A program made the translations under genes and the position numbers. The notes beneath the pieces are model-generated. The model was not told the DNA's origin. It worked only from the letters and a program-made list of their open reading frames with translations, and ran no database searches. DNA of 28,278 nucleotides from a bacterium. Its GTDB lineage: Bacteria > Oederibacteriota > Muellerivitia > Muellerivitales > Muellerivitaceae. Positions 1-7,805 of this stretch are shown here, in pieces. Position 1 is the first letter of the stretch; each line of letters starts with the position of its first letter. The stretch lies in NCBI GenBank assembly GCA_025980505.1, contig JAICXI010000001.1, positions 1 through 28,278 of the forward strand. Reading direction: 5' to 3'.

Positions 1-410
1 AGGGGGATGGCGAATTGACTTGGCTGGTTCCCACAGGTTCCAAATTGGAAGAGGAAACGGCCCTGGGCGTCGAATTTCTGGACGCGGCAGTTATGCCAAT
101 CCGTGACATAGACGTCCCCCTGCGCGTCCGTGACGGCGTCGATGGGCTCCCGCAATTGGCCCGGTTCCCCGCCCTCGCCGCCCCATTGCAATTGGAACCC
201 ATAGCGGAGGGTGGGTGGCTTCAAGGTCCGCCGTAATGGTTTCGGCGTTTTAGAAGGGGGGGAAGACGGTGGGAGAACCTGTTTTTGCGGTGGCCGGGGC
301 GAAAGGAAGTAACAGGCGCCGAAACCCAGCAGGAAGGCCGCGGTAACCGCCAGTGCCGGCCTCAAGGCCGAAGGACCGCTTTCATGGGGTTCATCCGGAA
401 TAAACCACAT
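1..410 (-). CDS. Membrane-anchored NHL-repeat protein, N-terminal part (runs off the left edge)
   Basis: This reading frame stays open from an ATG at 410 to the window edge, giving 136 codons with no stop, so the C-terminus is missing. A strong ribosome-binding site (AGGAGG) lies 6 nt before the ATG. Residues 1-15 are polar, about 17-37 form one hydrophobic segment (signal anchor), and 38-68 are a Pro/Lys-rich linker. Residues 72 onward are a typical NHL beta-propeller blade: WGGEGGEPGQL, then REPIDAVTDAQGDVYVTD, then the next strand QKFDAQGRFLFQFG. NHL propellers bind proteins, RNA or glycans, and secreted ones have varied roles, so no specific function can be given. The Cys at residue 33 is not preceded by a convincing lipobox. 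The gene follows the NHL-SGNH gene on the same strand with a 100-nt gap and may be co-transcribed with it. Confidence 0.8.
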   Translation of the reverse strand, partial: MWFIPDEPHESGPSALRPALAVTAAFLLGFGACYFLSPRPPQKQVLPPSSPPSKTPKPLRRTLKPPTLRYGFQLQWGGEGGEPGQLREPIDAVTDAQGDVYVTDWHNCRVQKFDAQGRFLFQFGTCGNQPSQFAIP

Positions 411-510
411 ATACAACCTCCTGGGCGATACTCAGCGAATCAAAGGAGACTTATCTTTTCAAACGGTTCCCGATGCCCGGTGGACCGTTTTCCGGGAACT
501 TCGGAAGCGG

Positions 511-2580
511 TTAATGAATGGGGACAGGCGTACCACCGCCGGGGATTGGAGAGGATAAAGGTGAGGGCGCGGTACCCTTCCAGGGAATAAAACCGTCGTG
601 GACCAGGCTATGGGCCAGGATCAGGCTGAAGAAAAGGTGGCCTTCGGGGTTGAGGTGGTCGTTGCCCCCAATCTCGGCCAGGGGATAAAAAGAGATGCCC
701 AGGGCCGTTATCTCGTCGTTCAAGTCCAGGAAGGGAATGTGGAACTTCCGGGCCGCATCCACCCAAATCGTCGGGTCTTCCGCGTTGGGCCTGAAGATGC
801 CCGTGTGGGTGGAGCAGAGAAGAAGACGCACAGGTTGGCCGGAAGAGGTTTTCATCGCCGACAATTTGCGGTTCAGGATGTCCAAGGGTTTCCCGTACAT
901 TTCAACCAGCAAGTCGTGAAGCTCGGGCCTGGAGTATAGCGCTTGATTGAAGACGAAGTTGTTGCCTTCGATTTTCACCAGATGGTGTTCCTTGCAAAAG
1001 TCGTAAAACTTCCGCGCCACTCCGTCGGGGATCCTTTGAAGCGGCGGTTTCAACAGGTATTCCATATCGTTGGGATATTTGGGAATGCCTTCGTGCGTCA
1101 TGGGGTTCATGAAGTAGAACTTGAAGGGAAACTCGTCTTCGGGTGTCGGCGGGTCGACGATCAAGACCAAGTCGATATCATCCTTTTGAACGGCGCTCGG
1201 AACCCGGTAGGTCGGCCACAGGAAAAGGGGTTGGGTTGCGGAGGTTCCCGTGTTCATGACCTCGAAGTTCATGGGAGCATCCTCCAGCGCCGCAAGGGCG
1301 TTGAGCTCCGATTCCAACCGCTTGGAATAACGGACCTGGGGCGGGTAATCGCCGAAAGCCTTCACGTTGTAGGAGGTTTGGAAATCATGGCCGACGATCA
1401 TCAAGGATCGGGAATCGCCGACGATCAGGATGCGGAAGGTCCGGGGCGGTTTGGGGGCGGGTGAGTCGATGGCGCCTGCGCCGTCACTTAAATCATAGTT
1501 TCCGGATAAGTCGTGAAATGAAGTCAGCATATTGAAATAAGGGTTGATGATATAAAGCCGCCTCGGCTCCAGGGGATCGGCGACGAATCCGGGAAGGTCC
1601 TCCATGTTCAAATTGCTGAGGGGCAAAAACCAAAGCCCCGGCTGGGGTATCCCATCCCCCCAGACGGTTGTAAAGGAGACGGGATGGTTGTCCGGAAAGA
1701 GCCGTTGGAGGGGAGCCTGGACATCCCTCTGGAGCGCGTAAAGGCAGCCGCCGCTTTGCGCCAAGGCTAAAACGTTGGATCCCGCCGTGACGGCCAGGGA
1801 CGGAGGCGGGGCCGGTCCCGCTCCCGGGGTCCATTTCAACACGAAAACTTTGGGAGTGTCGCGGTCCGACACATACAACTGGTTCCCGGCCGCGCAAAGA
1901 GCGAAGGGATGACCTAAACCATCCTGGGTATTGTTTGGAACCAATATCACTTGGCCTGTCTTCATATCCAATCGCTTTAACGTCATTTGACCGGGTTGGG
2001 TGAAAAAGAGGGAATCGGCTCCGGGCAGGTAGGCCATGTCCCGGATGCCAGCCATGGAAACAGTGTCGGCCAACCCTTCGGCCAAAGTTGTGGGTTTGCT
2101 CCCCGCCAGGGTGGTCACGATTCCGTTTTTCAAGTCGACAAGGCGAAGGAGCTTATTGCCGGTGTCGTTGACCACCAGGCGTTCGCCCGGTAGAAAAACG
2201 ACCCCACTAGGTTGGCCGAAACGGGCTGAGGCCAGGGGACCATCCTGCTTGCCCGGCGCCTCCTGGCCCGTCAACGTGGTCACCCGGTTGTCCTGGTCCA
2301 AGTGGATGACCCGGACCCGGTTGTTGCCCGAATCAGCCACGAAGAGCCGGGTGCCGTCGGAACTGGCGGCCAGGCCGAGGGGTTTATTGAAGTAAGCCGA
2401 AGTGAAACCGCCGTCGCGGAAGCCGGCTGTTCCTTCGCCGGCCACCAGGGCGACGGAAGAGGACACAGGCCGCACAGCTCGGCCTGGCCGGGGGAAGAAA
2501 AAAAAGACTGATAAAAAAACAAAAAAAAACGACTGGGAAAGGCGGTGCCTTTCAAGACTCGTTGAATAATGACGCTTCAT
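511..2580 (-). CDS. Secreted NHL-propeller / SGNH-hydrolase fusion protein (paralogue 1)
   Basis: The protein is 689 aa when read from the ATG at 2580. A GTG six codons upstream (2598) is also possible, and neither start has a clear Shine-Dalgarno. An N-terminal basic stretch and a very Phe-rich hydrophobic segment (residues about 14-29) form an export signal. Residues about 40-330 are NHL-type blades, for example KPLGLAASSDGTRLFVADSG followed by NNRVRVIHLD. From about residue 383 comes an SGNH/GDSL-like domain: FRILIVGDSRS with the nucleophile at Ser390, and near the end GGNDHLNPEGH with Asp641-His642. The SGNH fold is used by extracytoplasmic esterases and by O-acyltransferases such as AlgJ, AlgX and DltD. 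It shares full-length architecture with the two plus-strand paralogues and lies divergent from the MBOAT operon, so a role in polymer acylation or deacylation is inferred. The substrate is unknown. Confidence 0.8.
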   Translation of the reverse strand: MKRHYSTSLERHRLSQSFFFVFLSVFFFFPRPGRAVRPVSSSVALVAGEGTAGFRDGGFTSAYFNKPLGLAASSDGTRLFVADSGNNRVRVIHLDQDNRVTTLTGQEAPGKQDGPLASARFGQPSGVVFLPGERLVVNDTGNKLLRLVDLKNGIVTTLAGSKPTTLAEGLADTVSMAGIRDMAYLPGADSLFFTQPGQMTLKRLDMKTGQVILVPNNTQDGLGHPFALCAAGNQLYVSDRDTPKVFVLKWTPGAGPAPPPSLAVTAGSNVLALAQSGGCLYALQRDVQAPLQRLFPDNHPVSFTTVWGDGIPQPGLWFLPLSNLNMEDLPGFVADPLEPRRLYIINPYFNMLTSFHDLSGNYDLSDGAGAIDSPAPKPPRTFRILIVGDSRSLMIVGHDFQTSYNVKAFGDYPPQVRYSKRLESELNALAALEDAPMNFEVMNTGTSATQPLFLWPTYRVPSAVQKDDIDLVLIVDPPTPEDEFPFKFYFMNPMTHEGIPKYPNDMEYLLKPPLQRIPDGVARKFYDFCKEHHLVKIEGNNFVFNQALYSRPELHDLLVEMYGKPLDILNRKLSAMKTSSGQPVRLLLCSTHTGIFRPNAEDPTIWVDAARKFHIPFLDLNDEITALGISFYPLAEIGGNDHLNPEGHLFFSLILAHSLVHDGFIPWKGTAPSPLSSPIPGGGTPVPIH

Positions 2581-2645
2581 AAAGGCATGGCCTTGCACTG
2601 AGGGTTGATGTCTCTAGGTGAATCCTGGAGAAACAATATTTGGCG

Positions 2646-2654
2646 AGTTTACCA
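2646..2654 (-). promoter_or_regulatory. Candidate extended -10 box for the minus-strand NHL-SGNH gene
   Basis: Read on the minus strand this is TGGTAAACT, an extended -10-like sequence (TG-N-TAAACT) about 65 nt upstream of the ATG at 2580. The identical nonamer occurs in the opposite direction at 2759-2767, facing the plus-strand operon. No clear -35 element was found, so this is a suggestion only. Confidence 0.3.
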
Positions 2655-2758
2655 TAACAAACGAAAAGCTTTGAAATAGGACGCCTGGTTTATTTCCGAA
2701 AAGTCATGGGGAGGATAACTCGAACCTCCTTAAAATTCCAAGGCTTCCGAATGAGTTG

Positions 2759-2767
2759 TGGTAAACT
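2759..2767 (+). promoter_or_regulatory. Candidate extended -10 box for the SGNH-MBOAT operon
   Basis: TGGTAAACT lies 43 nt before the ATG at 2811 and mirrors the copy at 2646-2654 on the other strand. The pair could be two divergent extended -10 promoters or an inverted operator shared by both transcripts. No good -35 is visible, and the first gene has no obvious Shine-Dalgarno. Confidence 0.3.
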
Positions 2768-2810
2768 TTGATACATTTTCTAAACCGATCTTACGAAAGT
2801 CGTTTATTTC

Positions 2811-3884
2811 ATGACCTTGACCCGAGACTTCCTGAAGGGGGCCTGCCTCTCCTTTTTCGGCCTCCTGCTATCGGTTGAGATTTTCCTGCGCCTCACCGTC
2901 CCCTCCGGCCTCTGGTACCGCCATTTCGACTTCTCGGGCGACATGACCAGCCGGGCCGAACTGAGGGACCGCCTCCATTACGCCGTTCCGCCCGACCATC
3001 GGGTTCTCCTTTTAGGCGACAGCGTGTTGGGGGCGAGCGCCCTGATGGAACACCGCATTCCCCGGGCCCGGCTCACGACCCTTTCCCGGATTTTACGGGA
3101 AGGGCTCCGGTCGGAAGGTTTCAACGCCTTGAGCCTGGGCTCGGACGGGTTGCTTCTCCCGGACATCGAGGGGCTCACGGCCGAATGGAACGACCCGCAA
3201 CCTGAAAAAATCCTCCTCCTCCTCAATTTCCGAATGTTCTCCAGGGAATTCGCCGAAGGCTTCAAGGCCCTTTCCCGGGACTTCCTTTTAACCGACCTGC
3301 CCGAAGACATCCAAAAAAGACTGGCCCCCGAGACGCCTCCCGGCCAGGAAGCCCGCTTGAGCGACGGCCTGTACCAGGGAATGTGCGACCATTGGGTCCT
3401 TTTCCGGGAAACCCAGGCGGCCAAAACCCTCTGGTATTACCCGAGCCAGAAGGATTTCTTCCAGCGGCTGCTGGAGGGGGTTGTGGGACGCAATGACATG
3501 GAAGCGGACATCCTCGAGGCGGCCTTGAAACAAAAGGTGGCCCCCTATTACCAGGCCTACTCCTGGGATCCCGATGCCTTGCCGCTGACCTGCCTCAAAA
3601 GGATCCTGGATCTTTGGAGCCGGGCCCGCCTGCCGGTGACGGTCGTCTTGACGCCCCAAAACGAGCGGTTCTTGGGGAGCTATCTGGACAAGCCCAGCTT
3701 TCAAAAAAACCGGAAGACTTTGTCGTCCTTCCTGAAGACATACACCCGCCGGGGAATGGTTTACAAAGATTGGTCGGGGAAATACCCCTCTTCCTTTTTC
3801 CTCGACCACTGCCACTTGACGCCCGAGGGCAACCGGCGATATGCCGCGGACCTCCAAGTTCTCTTGGAAGGGAAAGGGCGATGA
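2811..3884 (+). CDS. Membrane-anchored SGNH-family acyltransferase/esterase, MBOAT partner
   Basis: The protein is 357 aa. One hydrophobic helix (about residues 9-28) anchors it, with the rest predicted to be extracytoplasmic. The SGNH signature is clear: LLLGDSVLGAS puts the nucleophile at Ser71, and FLDHCHLTPEG gives a DxxH pair at Asp332 and His335. In the known systems (AlgI/AlgJ, PatA/PatB, DltB/DltD) a membrane SGNH protein encoded beside an MBOAT moves the acyl group onto the extracellular polymer. This gene sits in that position, first in the operon. Its TGA overlaps the ATG of the microprotein (ATGA, 3881-3884), so translation is probably coupled. I cannot tell whether it is closer to DltD or to the AlgJ group. 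No NHL domain is present, unlike the other SGNH proteins here. Confidence 0.75.
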   Translation: MTLTRDFLKGACLSFFGLLLSVEIFLRLTVPSGLWYRHFDFSGDMTSRAELRDRLHYAVPPDHRVLLLGDSVLGASALMEHRIPRARLTTLSRILREGLRSEGFNALSLGSDGLLLPDIEGLTAEWNDPQPEKILLLLNFRMFSREFAEGFKALSRDFLLTDLPEDIQKRLAPETPPGQEARLSDGLYQGMCDHWVLFRETQAAKTLWYYPSQKDFFQRLLEGVVGRNDMEADILEAALKQKVAPYYQAYSWDPDALPLTCLKRILDLWSRARLPVTVVLTPQNERFLGSYLDKPSFQKNRKTLSSFLKTYTRRGMVYKDWSGKYPSSFFLDHCHLTPEGNRRYAADLQVLLEGKGR

Positions 3885-4003
3885 CCCCCGGTGATTTCTG
3901 GAAAGGTTTCGGGATCGGGGTGGTTTTATTCGCCTTGTTCCTTGCCATCCTCCTTTTTTCCGGCGACCTTTCGGCTTCCAAATTCATTTATGTGGATTTT
4001 TAA
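3881..4003 (+). CDS. DltX-like membrane microprotein with C-terminal FIYVDF motif
   Basis: This 40-residue gene starts at the ATG overlapping the SGNH gene's stop and ends one base before the MBOAT ATG (TAA then ATG). It has a short polar N-terminus (MTPGDFWKG), one transmembrane helix (about residues 10-26, GIGVVLFALFLAILLF) and a 14-residue tail ending in FIYVDF-COOH. DltX of Gram-positive dlt operons is likewise a roughly 50-aa single-helix protein, with a C-terminal F-x-Y-x-x-F motif (FIYNEF in S. aureus, from memory). Its Tyr has been reported to carry the D-alanyl group between the MBOAT DltB and the SGNH protein DltD. Length, topology, the exact C-terminal placement of the motif and the position between an SGNH and an MBOAT gene all agree. 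The acyl group cannot be read from the sequence. It is short and translationally linked, so annotation pipelines could easily miss it. Confidence 0.8.
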   Translation: MTPGDFWKGFGIGVVLFALFLAILLFSGDLSASKFIYVDF

Positions 4004-5212
4004 ATGATCTTCAACACCAGCTGGTTCCTTCTCTTTTTCCTCCTCTTTTATTTCTTCCTGTGGCTCATGCCGACGGCCAAGATCCGGTTTTTTTATGCCT
4101 TGGCTTGCAGCGCGGTGTTCCATTACCATTTCGCCGGACCCGCCGGGGTGAAACCCATCATCGTCATGGCGGTCATCACTTTCCTGCTGGCGCTTTGGAT
4201 CGCCCGTTGTCCGGCGGGCGGGCCCCGGAAAAAGTGGGTTTATGGGCTGGCCCTGCTGGTCCCGGTCTCAGGCCTTTTGTTTTACAAATACCGGGCGCTC
4301 TTGTTGGGCTCCCTCGGTTCCCTGGTGGGCGGCGGGGCGGGTAACTGGCTTTCCGCCCACGCCATCCAGCCCGCCATGCCACTGGCCATTTCCTTCTTCA
4401 CCTTCGAGTTCGTGCATTACCTGACGGACGTCTACCACGGCCACGGCGAGCCCGTCCGCAATCCCTTCAAATTCGGCATTTTCTGCATCTTTTTTCCCTC
4501 CATCGTTTCGGGTCCCATCAAGCGGTTCCAACCCTTCCTGGCCCAACTGGAGGAAGGGCTCCGGCGGCCCCCGTTGGAAAAAGCCCTTTTGGGGCTGGCC
4601 CAGGTACTGCTGGGTTTTTTCAAGAAGCTGGTCATCGCCGACAACGCCACGATGACCATCCACCTCCTGGAAAAACGCACGGACCTGACCTCCGGCCCGA
4701 TCTGCCTTTTGATGGCGCTTCTTTCCATCCGGATCCTGTTCGACTTCAGCGGTTATTCGGACATCGCCATCGGCCTGGGCAAGATGATCGGACTCGATCT
4801 GCCGCGGAATTTCAACTTCCCCTACATTTCCAGGAACATCACTGAGTTTTGGCGCCGCTGGCACATGTCGTTGAGCAGCTGGATCCGCGACTACATTTAC
4901 ATCCCCATGGGCGGGAACCGTTATGGAACGGCGCGGAAATTCATGAACCTGATGGTGACCATGTTCGTGTGCGGGCTTTGGCACGGCGCCAGCTGGCACT
5001 TCGGCGTGTGGGGCGTTTACCACGGGGTGGCCCTGGCCGGGCATAACCTGTGGGAAAGATCCGGCCTGGGCCAAAAGTGGGCTTCCCTCCCTTTCAGCCG
5101 GTGGGTGGATGTGGCCGTGACCAACGTTTTCGTGGCTTATGGATGGTTTTTATTTTTTTACCCCCTGGACCAAGTGGCGAAATTTACCGGCCGCCTTTTC
5201 CTATTTCACTAA
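4004..5212 (+). CDS. MBOAT-family membrane O-acyltransferase (AlgI/DltB-like)
   Basis: The protein is 402 aa with about ten hydrophobic helices. Two MBOAT hallmarks are intact: the FWRRWHMSLSSWIRDYIYIP-GGNR block around residues 282-303, and the catalytic-His segment CGLWHGASWHFGVWGVYHG with His327, close in position to the essential His of AlgI. The family moves acyl groups from a cytoplasmic donor through the membrane to an acceptor on the far side. The protein is somewhat shorter than AlgI (about 520 aa) and similar in size to DltB (about 400 aa). It starts directly after the microprotein stop and is followed 14 nt later by the next NHL-SGNH gene, so it is firmly inside the operon. No DltA or DltC homologue is in the window, so the donor could be acyl-CoA, acyl-ACP or something encoded elsewhere. 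Confidence 0.92.
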   Translation: MIFNTSWFLLFFLLFYFFLWLMPTAKIRFFYALACSAVFHYHFAGPAGVKPIIVMAVITFLLALWIARCPAGGPRKKWVYGLALLVPVSGLLFYKYRALLLGSLGSLVGGGAGNWLSAHAIQPAMPLAISFFTFEFVHYLTDVYHGHGEPVRNPFKFGIFCIFFPSIVSGPIKRFQPFLAQLEEGLRRPPLEKALLGLAQVLLGFFKKLVIADNATMTIHLLEKRTDLTSGPICLLMALLSIRILFDFSGYSDIAIGLGKMIGLDLPRNFNFPYISRNITEFWRRWHMSLSSWIRDYIYIPMGGNRYGTARKFMNLMVTMFVCGLWHGASWHFGVWGVYHGVALAGHNLWERSGLGQKWASLPFSRWVDVAVTNVFVAYGWFLFFYPLDQVAKFTGRLFLFH

Positions 5213-5226
5213 GCAAGGACTGATCG

Positions 5227-7224
5227 GTGGGATTGATTCGTTTTTCCTTTTCAACCCGGTTCCGGGCCCGGTCGTTGCGCCTCATGGCGGCGGGGATGGC
5301 TTTTCTCCCGGGTCCGCCTTCCTTCGCCTTGACGCCCATGGAGTATTACAACAGCCTTGTGGCGGGAGGCGACGACGCCGGCTTCCGGGACGGGGAGTTT
5401 TACCGGGCGCGGTTCTCCCATCCTTCGGGGCTCGGCCTGGACGGCCCGGGCGATAGAATGTTCGTCGCGGACCGGGACAACCACCGCATCCGTGTGGTTT
5501 ATTTGAACCGGGACAACCGCGTGGAGACGCTGGCGGGGACGGGAACCGCGGGCCGGGAGGATGGGCCGGTTTCCAAAGCCACCTTCAACCAGCCCTCGGC
5601 CCTGGCCTTTATTCCCCCGGACCAATTGGCGGTGTTCGACGCGGGGGACAGGCTGTTGAGGGTGGTCGACCTTCGGGCCGGGAGGGTGTGGACCGTTCCC
5701 CTTGGACCCTTGGGTGGGGTTTGGAACTTGGTTTACGCCCCGCGGGAAGGAAGCCTTTATTTTTCGGAGCCCGCCGAGGGTCTTCTCCAACGGTTGGATT
5801 GGAAGACACAAAAAGTAACGACGGTTTTAAGCGCGAATCCCCAACTGCCCCATCCCCAGGCCCTTTGCCTCCACCAAGACCGGCTTTATGCGGCGGACCG
5901 GGATTTACCCGCGGTTTACCGCATCGATCGCGACGCTTCGTCCCCGCCGGGGAAAGCCGCCGTGAACTGGGTGGAAGTGGGGAAGGGGGACCATATCCAG
6001 GAACTGGCGGGTTCGGTGAGTTTCCTGTACGCCCTCCAGGCCGGCCCCATCCCCCTGGCGCGGATTTTGCCGGAGTCCCGGGCTGTGAGCTTGGCAACAC
6101 CCTGGGGATTCCCGGTGGATAACCAGAATCCGGGGACCGAGCCGCTCTTGAAGTTTGACGGAGGCGCCCCCGTGGGGTTCGCCGCGTCGCCGAACCAGGA
6201 AAGGAAACTTTTTATCTCCTGTCCGGGAGCCGGCCTGCAGGACATCATCAGCGTCAAGGATTACGATTTCGACAAGTGGTGGAAATCCTATTCCCGGTAT
6301 GGGGAACCCACTCCCTTAACCTACCTCACGGATTTTGAATATCCGGCCGCCAAACCCCCCCGGACCTTCCGTATCTTGTTGGTGGGTGAATCCCGCGTCC
6401 TTACGGCGCCCGCCCTGGTGCCGGGGGCGAGCCCTTCCGGCTTCAACGAGCTCCACTGGACCCAGGATACGCTGAGGACGGACACCTTTCCGAAAAAGCT
6501 GGAACTGGGGTTGAACACCGAGGCGTCCCTCCGGGATGGCCCGGTTCATTTTGAGGTTTTGGTCCTTTCCCGCCACGGGTTGGCACCCGGCGCTTACCTT
6601 TATGACGAAGTCCCGCTCTTCGTGAAGCGTTACGACATCGACCTGGTACTCGTGCTGGCGGGAAAAGCGGGATACGAGGATTATTTTGAAAAACCCATCC
6701 GACCGGAGGGTATTCCGGCCCACGATTTGGACCCCGCCTACCTGCTGAAGGCCCTCCCGGCCCGTATCCCGCCCGGAACCCCCGCCCGGTTTTACGGGCT
6801 TTGCCGGCAAAAGGGATTCTTGAAGGATGGCGCGGGATTCCCTTTTTGGTGGGAAATTCTCGATAAGGGGGATGGGGAAATCCGCCGGGACCTGATGGAA
6901 ATGACGGCCAGGCCCCTGCGGCTTTTCGCGGAACGATTGAAGTCCATGAGAACCTCCACCGGCTCCGTACCCCGGTTGGCGTTCTTTTACGTCCCTTGGC
7001 GGGATTGGGGTCCCCAGGACAAATGCGAAGCTTTTTGGGACGACCTTTGCCGGGAAAACCACCTGGGCATGCTGGACTTGAGCGATTCCTTCAACGCGTT
7101 GAAGACGGGTTTTTATCCCATCAACCAGCCCAACTGCATGCGCCACTATACGGCCGAGGGGGGGAATGTGTTGATCGCCCGGATTTTAGGTTACTATTTG
7201 ATGAAGCAAGGGTGGGTTCCCTAG
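5227..7224 (+). CDS. Secreted NHL-propeller / SGNH-like fusion protein (paralogue 2, altered active site)
   Basis: The protein is 665 aa, read from a GTG at 5227 with AAGGA 7 nt upstream. An Arg-rich start and hydrophobic segment ending near PPSFA form the signal peptide. The propeller (about residues 38-330) includes GDRMFVADRDNHRIRVVYLN. The SGNH-like region starts at FRILLVGESRV, where the usual GDS has become GES (Ser389 kept). The C-terminal block reads NCMRHYTAEGG, where both paralogues have NDH, so the Asp before His640 is Arg639. The catalytic dyad may therefore be broken, and the protein could bind or deliver substrate instead of catalysing. It lies 14 nt after the MBOAT gene and is clearly co-transcribed with it. 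An alternative view is that the Asp is supplied from another position. Confidence 0.78.
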   Translation: MGLIRFSFSTRFRARSLRLMAAGMAFLPGPPSFALTPMEYYNSLVAGGDDAGFRDGEFYRARFSHPSGLGLDGPGDRMFVADRDNHRIRVVYLNRDNRVETLAGTGTAGREDGPVSKATFNQPSALAFIPPDQLAVFDAGDRLLRVVDLRAGRVWTVPLGPLGGVWNLVYAPREGSLYFSEPAEGLLQRLDWKTQKVTTVLSANPQLPHPQALCLHQDRLYAADRDLPAVYRIDRDASSPPGKAAVNWVEVGKGDHIQELAGSVSFLYALQAGPIPLARILPESRAVSLATPWGFPVDNQNPGTEPLLKFDGGAPVGFAASPNQERKLFISCPGAGLQDIISVKDYDFDKWWKSYSRYGEPTPLTYLTDFEYPAAKPPRTFRILLVGESRVLTAPALVPGASPSGFNELHWTQDTLRTDTFPKKLELGLNTEASLRDGPVHFEVLVLSRHGLAPGAYLYDEVPLFVKRYDIDLVLVLAGKAGYEDYFEKPIRPEGIPAHDLDPAYLLKALPARIPPGTPARFYGLCRQKGFLKDGAGFPFWWEILDKGDGEIRRDLMEMTARPLRLFAERLKSMRTSTGSVPRLAFFYVPWRDWGPQDKCEAFWDDLCRENHLGMLDLSDSFNALKTGFYPINQPNCMRHYTAEGGNVLIARILGYYLMKQGWVP

Positions 7225-7286
7225 GAAACCTATCCAAGCTGCGGATCGTCGGAAGAGTATATCGGTTCATTTTAAGGAGGCGCTCA

Positions 7287-7805
7287 TTGAAGAAACTATT
7301 ATTGGTGATGGGGATGTTTTTGACTTCAGTACCCATCTTCGCCCAAGAGACCCCTGCGGCGTCGACTTACTTGGCGGCTCCCACGCCGGCCGCCAGCCCC
7401 CTGTCCCGGGTCATTCCAAAATGGAGCATGTCGGCGGTGCCTTGGGACGCATGGTTCAAGGACAACGCCATGGTCACGGACAAGACCGACTATGTCCATT
7501 TCTTCTGGAATGCCCAGGACTTCAAGGCCAACTTCGAGGTGAAGGAGAAAAAGAAGAGACTGGCGGAGGCCGCCCTTCAACTGGTGTCGCGTCTTTACCC
7601 GTCGGATGCCAAGGCCGACTTAGTGAAGGTGGATATCGTGTATGTCCTGGAAAGGGATGTCTATGGCCAACCCAAGTGGGACAGCCTCCAACAAGTGGCC
7701 CACTTGGAATTCTTGCGGTCCAAGGACTCCAAGCTAGCTAAAACCAAAAAGGAACCCTCCGACGAAGCGCTCCAAAAAGCTTTTGACAAGTTCGATTTAT
7801 TTTAA
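7287..7805 (+). CDS. Small secreted protein of unknown function, linked to the NHL-SGNH genes
   Basis: The protein is 172 aa, read from a TTG at 7287 preceded by AAGGAGG with a 6-nt gap. That makes a clean signal peptide (MKKLLLVMGMFLTSVPIFAQ). Upstream in-frame starts would sit inside the previous gene and lack this. The mature part has a Pro/Ala-rich start, then a mixed alpha/beta region with WNAQDFKANFEVKEKKKRLA and a charged C-terminal helix ending LQKAFDKFDLF. I recognise no family. Its stop overlaps the next gene's ATG by one base (TAATG). A degenerate copy of its last 14-17 codons lies after the third NHL-SGNH gene, so it seems to travel as a pair with those fusions. It could be a periplasmic partner or chaperone, which is a guess from context only. 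Confidence 0.65.
   Translation: MKKLLLVMGMFLTSVPIFAQETPAASTYLAAPTPAASPLSRVIPKWSMSAVPWDAWFKDNAMVTDKTDYVHFFWNAQDFKANFEVKEKKKRLAEAALQLVSRLYPSDAKADLVKVDIVYVLERDVYGQPKWDSLQQVAHLEFLRSKDSKLAKTKKEPSDEALQKAFDKFDLF

Noticed and set aside
465..500. Terminator between the two minus-strand NHL genes
   Set aside because: GTTCCCG/CGGGAAC can pair, but the loop is about 20 nt and there is no T run, so it is too weak to call.
7770..7805. C-terminus FDKFDLF of the small secreted protein as a second FxYxxF acyl-relay tail
   Set aside because: The Tyr position is Phe, the spacing of the first aromatic differs, and the protein has a cleavable signal and no membrane helix.
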